A DNA stretch of 64,000 bases from DASXTC01 sp036505635 (GCA_036505635.1 DASXTC010000083.1:1-64000), one strand, 5' to 3'. Shown: positions 16,541 through 24,761, numbered from the stretch's first letter. The notes: generated by a model not told the origin, from the letters alone. Program-made: numbers and translations.

Positions 16541-17170
16541 ATGCATTCGCAACTCCGACTACCCTATGGATTGGACGCTCTGGTGCCTCACGTATCGGCG
16601 GAAACGCTCGAATACCACTGGGGCAAACACCACCGCGCCTACGTGGACGCCCTGTGCAGGCTCATTTCAGGCACCCCGCTCGTGGAGCTGGACATTGAGG
16701 ATCTGGTGCGGAGATCCTCGGGGGCCGTGTTCAACAACGCTGCACAGCACTTCAACCACAGCTTGTACTGGCGCTCCATGAGCCCGGAGGGCGGCGGTGA
16801 GCCCGGCGGTACGTTGCTCGAGGCCATCGAGCGGCGCTACGGGTCCTTCGGAGCCTTTCGCACTGCCTTTGTGGAGCAGGCCAGCTCCCACTTCGGTAGC
16901 GGCTGGGCCTGGCTTGTACGAAAGCCCGACGGTTCGGTCCGGATCGAGCTGACGCACGATGCGGGTTGCCCGATAGCGACGGGCGACTCTCCACTCCTGG
17001 TCTGCGATCTGTGGGAGCACGCCTACTACATCGACTACAGGAACATGCGCAAGCGTTACCTCGAGTCTTACTGGGCGGTCGCCAACTGGCGATTCGCTGA
17101 GTCACGGTTCGACGACCTGCTGGAGGAGACCGCCCGTTCGGAGTCGGGACGGTTTGCGCCAGCTCCGTGA
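16541..17170 (+). CDS. sodB: Iron/manganese superoxide dismutase (Fe-type features)
   Basis: 209 aa from ATG 16541, with GGAGG upstream. The four metal ligands are visible: His in YHWGKHH (about 27), His in NNAAQHFNHSLYW (about 73), Asp and His in CDLWEHAYYIDYRN (about 157 and 161). AAQHFNH is the Fe-type arrangement. Converts superoxide to peroxide and oxygen; no signal peptide, so cytosolic. Forms an operon with rnk and doxX (44-nt gap after doxX). That a SOD would be under sigma-54 control is an inference from the promoter at 15506. Confidence 0.93.
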   Translation: MHSQLRLPYGLDALVPHVSAETLEYHWGKHHRAYVDALCRLISGTPLVELDIEDLVRRSSGAVFNNAAQHFNHSLYWRSMSPEGGGEPGGTLLEAIERRYGSFGAFRTAFVEQASSHFGSGWAWLVRKPDGSVRIELTHDAGCPIATGDSPLLVCDLWEHAYYIDYRNMRKRYLESYWAVANWRFAESRFDDLLEETARSESGRFAPAP

Positions 17171-17258
17171 CGAGGCGCGCCCCTCGGTGGGGCGCACCGA
17201 GGTCGATGCAACACTAACCTCGCCGCCGCTTGAAGCGTCGGCGACTTGAGGAGGAGAG

Positions 17259-17597
17259 ATGCTGACAAAGATCGCGTTCGTCGTTGCCGGAATGCTGGCC
17301 TTCCCGCTGGCGGCGGCTGGTGAGACCTGGGAGAACGTGCCGGTCATCGACACGCAGTGCGTCACCAAGGTCAAGGCCGATCCGGACAAGCACACGAAGC
17401 AGTGCGCCCTGCAGTGCGCCAAAGGAGGATACGGCCTGCTGGCTCCGGACGGCACATATCTGAAGTTCGACGCTGCGGGCAACGACAAGACCGTCGTGGC
17501 CCTCAAGGCGACCAAGAAGGCCGATCACCTGCGAGCAACCGTCATCGGCGAGCGAGAGGGGGAGAGCATCAAGGTAGCGTCGATTTCGATCGAGTAG
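17259..17597 (+). CDS. Small secreted Cys/His protein, relative of 4584-4952
   Basis: 112 aa, GAGGAG seven nt before ATG. Signal peptide MLTKIAFVVAGMLAFPLAAA, then a Cys/His cluster (TQCVTKVKADPDKHTKQCAL followed by QCAKGGYG) with three cysteines and one histidine, then a beta-rich C-terminal half ending IKVASISIE. The same spacing of cysteines and the CAK(A/G)G turn occurs in the chr-operon protein at 4584-4952. Likely periplasmic; metal binding is plausible but unproven. Followed 7 nt after its stop by a strong hairpin. Confidence 0.75.
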   Translation: MLTKIAFVVAGMLAFPLAAAGETWENVPVIDTQCVTKVKADPDKHTKQCALQCAKGGYGLLAPDGTYLKFDAAGNDKTVVALKATKKADHLRATVIGEREGESIKVASISIE

Positions 17598-17603
17598 AGG
17601 TAC

Positions 17604-17629
17604 GCAGGAGGAGGGCTCTCTCCTCCTGC
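17604..17629 (+). terminator. Hairpin terminator-like structure
   Basis: GCAGGAGGAG and CTCCTCCTGC form a perfect 10-bp stem with a 6-nt loop directly after the gene ending at 17597. The following tract is pyrimidine-rich rather than a clean T-run, so it may be a weak terminator or a 3' stabiliser. Confidence 0.55.
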
Positions 17630-17691
17630 TCCTCGTTCCCAAGGTTGGGACTCAAACGAGGAACGACCGAATCGATAGCCTGCGGGAGGAC

Positions 17692-17823
17692 ATGATGGGT
17701 CATCTGGTGAAGGTGTCTATGGTAATCAAGCTGCCGCCTGGGAAAAACCGGCAGGAGCAGATCGAAGGATTCTCTGCCGCGATTCTCGAGCGCCTCTCAC
17801 CGCCTCGATTGGCGACGTGGTGA
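17692..17823 (+). CDS. Small ORF coupled to the DUF488 gene
   Basis: 43 codons from ATG 17692 with GGGAGGA immediately upstream. The protein is MMGHLVKVSMVIKLPPG then a charged helix-like stretch ending PPRLATW. Its stop lies within the start region of the DUF488 gene (GTGGTGA), suggesting translational coupling. No signal peptide or known motif. It could be a genuine small protein or the remnant of a longer gene; the ribosome-binding site and overlap favour translation. Confidence 0.5.
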   Translation: MMGHLVKVSMVIKLPPGKNRQEQIEGFSAAILERLSPPRLATW

Positions 17824-17828
17824 AGCCG

Positions 17829-18209
17829 ATGTTGCAGATCAAGCGAGTCTACGATCCGCCTTCACCCGACGATGGAGAAAGGATCCTCGTGGACCGCCTC
17901 TGGCCTCGAGGCTTGAGGCGGGCGGCGGCCAGGATCGATCTCTGGCATAAGGAGCTCGCGCCTTCAGATAGTCTTCGTCGATGGTTTCATGCGGACGCCT
18001 CGCGGTGGAGCGACTTTCGCCGCCGATACCGCAGAGAGCTCAACCGGCACGATCAGGTCATTGGAGACCTTCAGCGCACGTCGGCGAAGCGAACGGTCAC
18101 GTTCCTCTATGCGGCGCGCAACACGGAGCGCAATCATGCTGTGGTCCTCAGGGATTTTGTCACAGGCTTCCGCAGGAGCGGAGCTCGTCGAGCTTCCCAT
18201 CATGAATAG
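17829..18209 (+). CDS. DUF488 family protein
   Basis: 126 aa from ATG 17829 (MLQIKRVYDPPSPDDGERIL); GTG 17817 or 17820 are alternatives that overlap the preceding small ORF. DUF488 hallmarks are visible: RVYDPP, then VDRLWPRGLRR, the WHKELAPSDSLRRWFHADAS segment, and FLYAARNTERNHAVVLRDFV near the end. Members are small cytosolic proteins of unproven function, suggested to be nucleases or nucleotide-binding. Contains no transmembrane segment. Confidence 0.85.
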   Translation: MLQIKRVYDPPSPDDGERILVDRLWPRGLRRAAARIDLWHKELAPSDSLRRWFHADASRWSDFRRRYRRELNRHDQVIGDLQRTSAKRTVTFLYAARNTERNHAVVLRDFVTGFRRSGARRASHHE

Positions 18210-18232
18210 AGACTCTCTGAGACTCTCATGTT

Positions 18233-18262
18233 TTGACAGCGACAGCGCTACGGGCGTATAAC
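18233..18262 (+). promoter_or_regulatory. Predicted sigma-70 promoter of the di-haem cytochrome gene
   Basis: TTGACA (18233-18238), an 18-nt spacer, and TATAAC (18257-18262). Both hexamers are near consensus, unusual in this GC-rich sequence. Transcription would start near 18270, about 135 nt before ATG 18406. Confidence 0.65.
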
Positions 18263-18405
18263 GGGTCACACGAACTCAGGAAGCATTCCACTCTCGGCTA
18301 CGTCGGTCCGAGGGGGCTCGAGCGGCAGCTACGCGTACGTGCTGCCCAACTAACCTTCCACGAGAGTGAAGCAAGATCCGTCTGGAATACATCGGGAGGA
18401 GCGTC

Positions 18406-19647
18406 ATGAGACTCATCAGTGCAGCATCAATCGTATTCGGTCTCGCGTTGGCGTTCGTCATCGCAGGGCTCGCTCCTGCAACAACCGTGGGCCAAACCAC
18501 TGGTGGCTCTGATAACGAGGGCGAACGAAACCATCGAGATGGGCAAGCCACCTTCCGCTACGACACCTTCGGGGACGAGCAGTTGTGGACCGATGTGTTG
18601 CGGATGCACGAAGTCGTTGCGACGGTCCCGCCGGCGACCGCGCTGGCGGTGGGCCTCAAGGTCGATGTCGAGGCCTTGCCGCCGGGCATTATCGCCGCGC
18701 TGCGCGCCGGGCAGGTCGATCTGAGCGACCCCGCCGTGACGGTCGAATTGTTGCGGCTGAATGCGGTCGTGGGAGTCCGGGGCAGGGTCATCGACACGGG
18801 TGATCTCACCAGTGTCGGCATTACCTGCGCGCTCTGCCACTCGTCTGTCGACAACTCGTTTGCTCCGGGGATTGGCAGACGGCTGGACGGATGGGCCAAC
18901 ACAGATCTGAACGTCGGGGCCATCGTCGCCCTCTCGCCGGCGCTGGATGCCGCCACCAAGGCTGAGTTCAACGCCTGGGGCCCTGGGAAATATGACCCCC
19001 GCCATCATGCGTTCGACGGCACGAATCTCCTGTCGCTGAACAGTCCCTCGCTGCCGATTGTCCTCCCGCCGATCTATGGATTGAAGGGGGTCGGCTTCGA
19101 GACGTTCAGCGCCGATGGGCCCATCTCGTATTGGAACAGCTACGTGGGAGTGGGCCAGATGGGCGGACAGGGCACGTTCCACGATCCTCGCATCGACCTT
19201 TTCATCACGCAGACGCCGGATCTCGTGACCCCGAAACTACCGGACTTGCTGGACTATCAACTGAGCTTGCGCACCCCGGCACCGCCGAAAGGCAGCTTCA
19301 GCAGACAGGCTGCCAATCGCGGCCGACGTCTGTTCAACAACGAGGCCGGATGCTCCGACTGCCATCAGGGGCCCACCTTCACGGACGTGCTCAGCGGGCC
19401 CACGCGGACAGTGCCGTTCCTGCACGACCCGGCCGAGGTCGGCACGGATCCGGCGTACGCCTTGCGGACCGCCACAGGGAAATACCGTACGACACCGTTA
19501 CGCGGACTCTGGCAGCATCCCCCCTATTTCCATGATGGCAGTGCGCCGAACCTCCTGGCGGTAGTTAATCATTATGACGGGTTGTTTGCGCTGAACCTCA
19601 CAGAGGCGCAGAAAGCGGACCTGGTCGAATTCTTGAAGTCGCTCTGA
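18406..19647 (+). CDS. Secreted di-haem c-type cytochrome (MauG/cytochrome c peroxidase-like)
   Basis: 413 aa, GGGAGGAG before ATG. Signal peptide (residues 1-29, AFVIAGLAPATTVGQ), then two haem c motifs: CALCH near residue 143 and CSDCH near residue 322. The C-terminal half has the di-haem peroxidase features RGRRLFNNEAGC and YRTTPLRGLWQHPPYFHDGS with LL..V.HYD after it. Probably a periplasmic electron-transfer or peroxidase enzyme. The N-terminal third (DEQLWTDVLRMHEVV) is as in cytochrome-c-like proteins fused to a haem domain. The distal haem ligand cannot be assigned with confidence. Has its own strong promoter. Confidence 0.85.
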   Translation: MRLISAASIVFGLALAFVIAGLAPATTVGQTTGGSDNEGERNHRDGQATFRYDTFGDEQLWTDVLRMHEVVATVPPATALAVGLKVDVEALPPGIIAALRAGQVDLSDPAVTVELLRLNAVVGVRGRVIDTGDLTSVGITCALCHSSVDNSFAPGIGRRLDGWANTDLNVGAIVALSPALDAATKAEFNAWGPGKYDPRHHAFDGTNLLSLNSPSLPIVLPPIYGLKGVGFETFSADGPISYWNSYVGVGQMGGQGTFHDPRIDLFITQTPDLVTPKLPDLLDYQLSLRTPAPPKGSFSRQAANRGRRLFNNEAGCSDCHQGPTFTDVLSGPTRTVPFLHDPAEVGTDPAYALRTATGKYRTTPLRGLWQHPPYFHDGSAPNLLAVVNHYDGLFALNLTEAQKADLVEFLKSL

Positions 19648-19695
19648 GATGGTTTTAACGCCGAGTCCCGCAGGCCCAGTCTGGAGCGGCTAGTG

Positions 19696-19839
19696 ATGGA
19701 GTGTACCGTCCGCTGGGACAAGTCAACAACGAGGATGGTGTGCGAATGGCGAGAGGGAGTGTCCCCTTCGCAAGCGATCCGGCAAGGGGCCACGTTCTAC
19801 CTGGATTTCCCGAAGATTGAGGAAGGAGACGACGCATGA
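19696..19839 (+). CDS. Small ORF overlapping the response-regulator start
   Basis: 47 codons, ATG 19696 to TGA 19837-19839, overlapping the response-regulator ATG as ATGA. The product is Trp- and Cys-containing (MECTVRWDKSTTRMVCEWRE) and ends FYLDFPKIEEGDDA. No clear Shine-Dalgarno precedes its own start; an internal ATG at 19735 is an alternative. The 4-nt overlap suggests translational coupling. No family recognised. Confidence 0.45.
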   Translation: MECTVRWDKSTTRMVCEWREGVSPSQAIRQGATFYLDFPKIEEGDDA

Positions 19840-20312
19840 CAATGAAGCCGCGAGTCCTCGTCGTGGACGACGATGAGAACCTCTGCGTCCTGTACAGGGA
19901 GGAGCTGGAGTCGGAAGGGTATGCGATCACGACCGTCCAGAACGCCGAAGGGGCGATGCGAATCGTCGGCAAGGATCTCCCCGACGTGATCGTGATGGAC
20001 ATCAGGATGCCGCGGATGGACGGCATCGAGGCGATGGGGCTGATGCTCAGCCGTAGGAACAATCTGCCGGTGATCCTCAACACGGCCTACTGCTCGTACA
20101 AGGACGACTTCCGCTCCTGGCCCGCGTCGGCCTACGTCATCAAGTCGTCTGACTTGGGCGAGCTGAAGCTGACGATCAAGAGGCTGCTCAAGCAGTACAA
20201 GAGGACTGACGCCTCGGCAGGGGATCGACCGTCGATGGAGGGTCCCGGTGATCCGCTGCTCACAGGTACTCCGGACAACAAGCCACTTCACCCACCGCTG
20301 GAGTTGACTTGA
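19836..20312 (+). CDS. Orphan single-domain response regulator
   Basis: 158 aa. Receiver domain at residues 1-125: acidic pair VVDDDEN, phospho-acceptor Asp in VIVMDIRMPRMDG (about residue 57), Thr in ILNTAY and Lys in YVIKSSDLGEL. No DNA-binding or output domain; only a short polar C-terminal tail. No histidine kinase lies nearby, so it either takes phosphate from a distant kinase or acts by protein-protein contact. Start preceded by GAAGGAG. It sits between the cytochrome and the Rieske ferredoxin genes. Confidence 0.88.
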   Translation: MTMKPRVLVVDDDENLCVLYREELESEGYAITTVQNAEGAMRIVGKDLPDVIVMDIRMPRMDGIEAMGLMLSRRNNLPVILNTAYCSYKDDFRSWPASAYVIKSSDLGELKLTIKRLLKQYKRTDASAGDRPSMEGPGDPLLTGTPDNKPLHPPLELT

Positions 20313-20359
20313 CAGTGTCCCGCCCGTGCGGGTGTTTCATCACCGAGGAGGGTGTGCGA

Positions 20360-20674
20360 ATGACGACAGAATTTGTGACGGCAATCAAGACGAACGAGAT
20401 ACCAGTGGGCGGCGTCAAAGCCATCGACGTGCGCGGATCAAGAATCGCCGTGGCAAACGTCGGCGGCACGTTCTACGCATTTGACGATGCATGCACACAT
20501 GAACAGTGCTCGCTTGCTGAAGAAGGAGACCTGGTCGACACAACCCTGACGTGCACGTGCCACGGCTCCGAGTTCGACGTGCGGACGGGAAAGGTGCTCG
20601 CGCCCCCGGCGACGCTACCGGTCAAGGCGTACCGCACCCGGGTCGAAGGCGACGCCCTGCAAATCGAGGTGTGA
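20360..20674 (+). CDS. Rieske [2Fe-2S] ferredoxin
   Basis: 104 aa from ATG 20360 with GAGGAGG upstream; the frame extends to 20309 without a better start. Rieske cluster motifs are CTHEQCSLAEE (C-x-H) and CTCHGSEFD (C-x-x-H), about 20 residues apart, in the order used by soluble Rieske ferredoxins of ring-hydroxylating dioxygenases (BphF type). Carries electrons from the reductase encoded next, whose start overlaps its stop. No oxygenase gene is in the window, so the electron acceptor is unknown. Confidence 0.92.
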   Translation: MTTEFVTAIKTNEIPVGGVKAIDVRGSRIAVANVGGTFYAFDDACTHEQCSLAEEGDLVDTTLTCTCHGSEFDVRTGKVLAPPATLPVKAYRTRVEGDALQIEV

Positions 20675-21897
20675 TGGCCCGGAGCTACGTGATCGTCGGA
20701 GCGAGCCTGGCTGGCGCCACGGCCGCCATCACGCTGCGCGAAGAGGGCACTGATGGAACCGTGACCCTGATCGGTGCAGAACAGGGGCTGCCGTACGAGA
20801 GACCGCCGCTCTCTAAGGCTTACCTGCGCGGGGAGGTGCCATTCGACAAGGCGCTGGTTCGGCCGGGCGCGTTCTACCCGGAACATGGCATCGAGACCGT
20901 ATTCGGGGCCCGGGCGACCCACATCGATCCGTCAGCGCGATTCGTGGAGCTCGAGGACCATCGTCGTATGCCGTTCGACGCGCTGCTCATCGCAACGGGC
21001 GGGCGCAACCGCCGCGTCTCGATTCCCGGCGGTGCTCTTGAAGGGATTTACGGTCTTCGCACGGTCCAGGACGCCGACCGCATTCGGAAGGAGATGGTTG
21101 CAGGCCGCCGAGTCGTCGTCGTGGGTATGGGGTTCATCGGCTCAGAAGTCGCAGCGTCGCTTCGGCAGAAAGGCCTGGACGTGGTCGCGATCGACCCCTC
21201 GAAGACGCCGCTCTTCCGCGTGCTCGGCGAAGCGGTCGGCCAGACCATCGCCGACCTCCATCACGCTCACGGCGTTCGCACAATCTTCGGGGACACCGTC
21301 GCCGCGTTCGAGGGGACGCAACGCGTGAAGTGCGTCGTCACAAAGGCAGGGCTGCGTCTCGAGTGCGACTTCGTCGTCGTGGGCATCGGCATCGAGCCGG
21401 CCGTGGACATGCTCAGAGGCAGCGCCATTCACGTGGACAACGGCGTCGTCGTTGACGAGTACTGCCAGACGAACGTCAGCGGCATCTACGCGGCGGGTGA
21501 CGTCGCGAATCATTATCATCCGGTCTTCGATCGTCGGATCCGCGTGGAACATTGGCAGAACGCCATCAAACAAGGCGCTGCCGCGGCTCGCAACATGCTC
21601 GGCAAGCGCGTGCCCTACGACGAGGTCCACTGGTTCTGGTCCGACCAGTACGACGCGACCCTGCACTACGCCGGATTCCACACGAAGTGGGAGGAGCTGG
21701 TCGTACGTGGCCGCCTGCACTCCGGTAGCTACCTCGCGTGTTATGTGAATGATGGCCGAATCGATGCGGTTGTCGGGCTCAACCGCGCGAAGGACGTGCG
21801 CCGTGTCATGCCTTTCATCAAGTCCCGACGCAAGGTGGATCTGGCGCAGCTTCGGGACGAAGGTGTTGACTTGCGCTCGTTGCGCGCGAGCCTGTAG
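20674..21897 (+). CDS. FAD-dependent ferredoxin reductase (BphA4/AIF-like)
   Basis: 407 aa from ATG 20674, which overlaps the Rieske stop (TGATG). FAD-binding VIVGASLAGATAA at residues 5-17, LPYERPPLSKAYLRGEV, NAD-binding VVVVGMGFIGSEVAASL at about 147, and the second FAD motif GIYAAGDVANHY at about 270. A C-terminal reductase domain (WFWSDQYDATLHYAGF) completes the family pattern. Transfers electrons from NAD(P)H to the Rieske protein. Probably cytosolic. Confidence 0.93.
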   Translation: MARSYVIVGASLAGATAAITLREEGTDGTVTLIGAEQGLPYERPPLSKAYLRGEVPFDKALVRPGAFYPEHGIETVFGARATHIDPSARFVELEDHRRMPFDALLIATGGRNRRVSIPGGALEGIYGLRTVQDADRIRKEMVAGRRVVVVGMGFIGSEVAASLRQKGLDVVAIDPSKTPLFRVLGEAVGQTIADLHHAHGVRTIFGDTVAAFEGTQRVKCVVTKAGLRLECDFVVVGIGIEPAVDMLRGSAIHVDNGVVVDEYCQTNVSGIYAAGDVANHYHPVFDRRIRVEHWQNAIKQGAAAARNMLGKRVPYDEVHWFWSDQYDATLHYAGFHTKWEELVVRGRLHSGSYLACYVNDGRIDAVVGLNRAKDVRRVMPFIKSRRKVDLAQLRDEGVDLRSLRASL

Positions 21898-22011
21898 ACC
21901 GCAGTCCGTAAAACGAGCCTCGAAGTTTATGGACGGGGGGGCGTCGAACAGAGGAACACCTCGTCAAGGCAGCTAGTAGAAATACATATAAATCATTGAT
22001 TATAAATTACT

Positions 22012-22088
22012 TGGCGGGAGCGACGGGACTTGAACCCGCGATCTCCGGCTTGACAGGCCGGCGTGTTAACCAACTACACCACGCCCCC
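22012..22088 (-). tRNA. tRNA-Asp (GTC)
   Basis: The cloverleaf folds on the minus strand. Acceptor GGGGGCG pairs with CGCTCCC (one G-U), the anticodon loop CTGTCAA gives GTC, and the T-stem GCGGG/CCCGT carries a TTCAAGT loop. Discriminator G and an encoded CCA end the gene at 22012. Its 3' half is duplicated as a fragment at 11281-11307. An AT-rich trailer follows. Confidence 0.95.
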
Positions 22089-22110
22089 GCGATCTGGATG
22101 ACGCCACTTC

Positions 22111-22185
22111 TGGTGGGCAGTACTGGATTTGAACCAGTGACCCCCTGCTTGTAAGGCAGGTGCTCTCCCGCTGAGCTAACCGCCC
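22111..22185 (-). tRNA. tRNA-Val (TAC)
   Basis: Minus strand. Acceptor GGGCGGT pairs with ACTGCCC, the D-arm is TTAGCTCAGCGGGAGAGC, and the anticodon loop CTTACAA gives TAC. The T-arm has TTCAAAT, discriminator A, and an encoded CCA at 22113-22111. Located 22 nt upstream of tRNA-Asp in transcription order, so the two are probably one transcript. Confidence 0.95.
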
Positions 22186-22408
22186 GGCTTGCCGGATCCT
22201 ACTCGAGTCACGGCACTTGCGGCAAGGCCCCGTACGGCCAGCCTGCCCGATTCCGACCGGAAGCCGGGGCCGTGCCACCACTCCGCGCCGTGTCGAGAGC
22301 GCGCACCGTATCACGCGGGTGAGCTGGCCGCAAGTGGGCGATGCAGGTCTGGCGGCCGAGGCGCCGGGAGCTTGAAAGCGATGGCCCGCCCGCAGCATCC
22401 TTCCTGAC

Positions 22409-23401
22409 ATGCTCTCCCTCGTCACCGGCGCGACCGGCCATCTCGGCGGCAACTTGGTCCGCGCGCTCGTGGGCCGCGGCGACGGCGTGCGCGCGCTGGT
22501 TCACCGCCGCCCGGGTCAGGCGCTCGGCGGGCTCGACGTTCAGACCGTCGCGGGGGACGTGCGGAACCCGGCCGACATGGATCGCGCCTGCGCCGGCATC
22601 GACGTCTGCTACCACCTCGCCGCCGTGATCTCCATCTCCGGGGACAAGGGCGGCGGCGTGGTCTCGACCAACGTGGAGGGGGTCCGAACCGTGGCGCGGG
22701 CGGCCCGTCGCGCCGGCGTCAACCGTTTCGTGCATGTCAGCTCGGTCCATGCCTACGATCTCGACTTCGAGGGCGCCCTCGACGAGTCGGGACCGCGTGC
22801 GAAGGAGGACGATTCGGCCTACAACCGGGCAAAGAGGGACGGCGAGGCGGCCCTGCGCGAGGAGATCGCGGCCGGCCTCCCCGCGGTGATCGTCAATCCG
22901 TCGGGCGTGCTCGGCCCCGGGGACTTCGAGCCTTCCCGCATGGGGCGCTTCTTCCTCGGGCTCGCGCGGCGCCGCATCCCGGCCCTCGTCGAGGGAGGCT
23001 TTGACTGGGTCGATGTGCGCGATGTCGTCGCCGCGATCCTGGCCGCCGCCGGGCGCGGTAAGGTGGGAGACAACTACTTCGTCACGGGACGGTGGGCCTC
23101 GATCCGGCAGCTCGCGCAGATGGCGGCCGCGCACACCGGCATGCGGCCACCGCGGCTCACGGTGCCGGTGGCGATCGCCCGCATCGGCGCGCCATTCAGC
23201 GGGCTCGCCGCGGCGCTGGCCGGCTCGGAACCTCTCTACACCAGCGAGTCGCTGAACGCCGTGAGCTCGAGGGCGAGGTTCGTCTCGAAGCGCGCGGCCG
23301 GCGCGCTCGGCCACGCGCCGCGCGGGCTCGAGGAGACCGTCGAAGCGGTGCACGAGGACTTCCGGGCGCGCGGGCTACTTCCGGCACGAGGAGCCCCGTG
23401 A
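22409..23401 (+). CDS. NAD-dependent epimerase/dehydratase (extended SDR, dihydroflavonol-reductase-like)
   Basis: 330 aa. Rossmann motif VTGATGHLGGNLVRAL at residues 5-20, the downstream VCYHLAAVISIS, active-site Ser in VHVSSVHAYD and YNRAKRDGE (the YxxxK pair) near residue 148, and VNPSGVLGPGDF. Matches extended short-chain dehydrogenases that act on sugar-nucleotide, sterol or flavonol-like substrates; the substrate is unknown. Stop overlaps the next gene's GTG start, and that gene is steroid-reductase-like, so a lipid or sterol substrate is possible. Confidence 0.87.
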   Translation: MLSLVTGATGHLGGNLVRALVGRGDGVRALVHRRPGQALGGLDVQTVAGDVRNPADMDRACAGIDVCYHLAAVISISGDKGGGVVSTNVEGVRTVARAARRAGVNRFVHVSSVHAYDLDFEGALDESGPRAKEDDSAYNRAKRDGEAALREEIAAGLPAVIVNPSGVLGPGDFEPSRMGRFFLGLARRRIPALVEGGFDWVDVRDVVAAILAAAGRGKVGDNYFVTGRWASIRQLAQMAAAHTGMRPPRLTVPVAIARIGAPFSGLAAALAGSEPLYTSESLNAVSSRARFVSKRAAGALGHAPRGLEETVEAVHEDFRARGLLPARGAP

Positions 23402-24147
23402 GCGCTCCGAGCCTGCTCGCCCTGTGGTGGACGGGGATCGCGGCCATCGTTTTCGTGTGGCTGCTGCGCACCACAGCGCCGTACGGGCGGCACGCGAGGC
23501 CAGGATGGGGACCCGCCATCCCCTCGGCGACGGGCTGGGTGGTGATGGAGGCGGCATCGCTCGCCGCGATGGCCGCGCTCTTCGTCGCGTCGGGTCCCAC
23601 CGGCAACGTCGTCGCGCGCGTTTCCTTCTGGGCGTGGGTGGTCCACTACGCCCATCGATCCCTCGTCTATCCGTACCGCGCGCGCCTGCTGGGAAAGACC
23701 ATGCCCGTCTCGATCGTCTTGATGGCCGTGTTGTTCAACGCGGTCAATTCGGGGCTCAATGGCTGGTGGCTCTTCTTCGTCTCGGATCGCGACGCGTCCT
23801 GGTTCCTTGACCCGCGCTTCATCGCCGGCGCCGCGCTCTTCGTCACGGGCTTCGCGCTCAACGTCCAGTCGGACTCGATCCTCTTCGGCCTGCGCCGGCC
23901 CGGCGAGACGGACTACAGGATCCCCCACGGCGCCGGCTTCGATTACGTCTCGTGCCCCAACTACCTCGGCGAGATCCTGGAATGGTGCGGGTTCGCGCTG
24001 GCGGTCTGGTCCCTGCCGGCCCTCTCCTTCGCCGTCTGGACCGCCGCCAACCTCGTGCCCCGCGCCCTCGCTCACCACCGGTGGTACCTCGAGAGGTTTC
24101 CCGATTACCCCCGGCAGCGCAGGGCGATCGTCCCGTTCGTGCTCTGA
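23398..24147 (+). CDS. Steroid 5-alpha-reductase-like membrane protein
   Basis: 249 aa from GTG 23398, overlapping the epimerase stop by 4 nt. About six hydrophobic segments. The C-terminal motif region (VQSDSILFGLRRPGE, YRIPHGAGFDYVSCPNYLGE, WCGFALAVWSLPALSF, HRWYLERFPDYPRQRRAIVP) is the catalytic and NADPH-binding end of 3-oxo-5-alpha-steroid 4-dehydrogenases and related enoyl reductases. Reduces an alpha,beta-unsaturated lipid ketone or acyl substrate in the membrane; the natural substrate is not known for bacterial members. Confidence 0.87.
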   Translation: MSAPSLLALWWTGIAAIVFVWLLRTTAPYGRHARPGWGPAIPSATGWVVMEAASLAAMAALFVASGPTGNVVARVSFWAWVVHYAHRSLVYPYRARLLGKTMPVSIVLMAVLFNAVNSGLNGWWLFFVSDRDASWFLDPRFIAGAALFVTGFALNVQSDSILFGLRRPGETDYRIPHGAGFDYVSCPNYLGEILEWCGFALAVWSLPALSFAVWTAANLVPRALAHHRWYLERFPDYPRQRRAIVPFVL

Positions 24148-24183
24148 GCGGGTCGCACGCGTTCCCCCGAGCGTCCGGCGATC

Positions 24184-24696
24184 TCATGGACCCTCGCGCG
24201 AGCGAGGCGGCACCCTGCGCGCCAGGAGCTTCAGCATCCCCTCGACGTGGGTGGCCCGCCAGTAGATCCTCCCGCACCGCGGGCACCGGGAGAACTTCTC
24301 CTGAGTCTGGAAGACATAGAGAGGCACCCCATCGCGCACCTGGTCGCGCGCCGCGTCCTCGGTGCGCACGTTGCAAGGCAGGCAGCGGGTCAGCATCAGG
24401 TCGGGGCGCGGTTCGAGGCCGTGATGCTCCACCATCTCGAGGAGCTGTTCCTCGGGCCGGCCGGCGCGGATCAGGATCGGCGCGGGGGCCCCACCTCCTC
24501 GAAGCGCCCGGCGCATCACCAGGCGCGTGTCGCGCGTGAGGATCACGCGTCCTTCTCGTCGCGACCGCGCGATGAGCTGGTCATCCCCGATGCGGGAGTC
24601 GTAGGCGACATCGCACCCGAGGACGCGAAGCCATTTGGCCAGACGTCCCAGCATGCAGTCGGCGATGAAGCGAGGCTCCTCGGCCACGGCGGACAT
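24184..24696 (-). CDS. Mut7-C RNase domain protein
   Basis: 170 aa. N-terminal PIN-like fold: RFIADCMLGRLAKWLRVLGC, DDQLIARSRREGRVILTRDT with the acidic residues D13, D38 and D56 of the family; C-terminal zinc ribbon with CLPCN at about 107 and CPRCGRIYWRATH at about 138. Mut7-C proteins are predicted ribonucleases of unknown target. Transcribed divergently from the MBL hydrolase gene at 24762. Confidence 0.88.
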   Translation of the reverse strand: MSAVAEEPRFIADCMLGRLAKWLRVLGCDVAYDSRIGDDQLIARSRREGRVILTRDTRLVMRRALRGGGAPAPILIRAGRPEEQLLEMVEHHGLEPRPDLMLTRCLPCNVRTEDAARDQVRDGVPLYVFQTQEKFSRCPRCGRIYWRATHVEGMLKLLARRVPPRSREGP

Positions 24697-24761
24697 CCTG
24701 TGGTGCTCCGGTCGGACTTTAGCACCGGAACGCTATGCTACGATGCGGCACGGGAGCGTTC

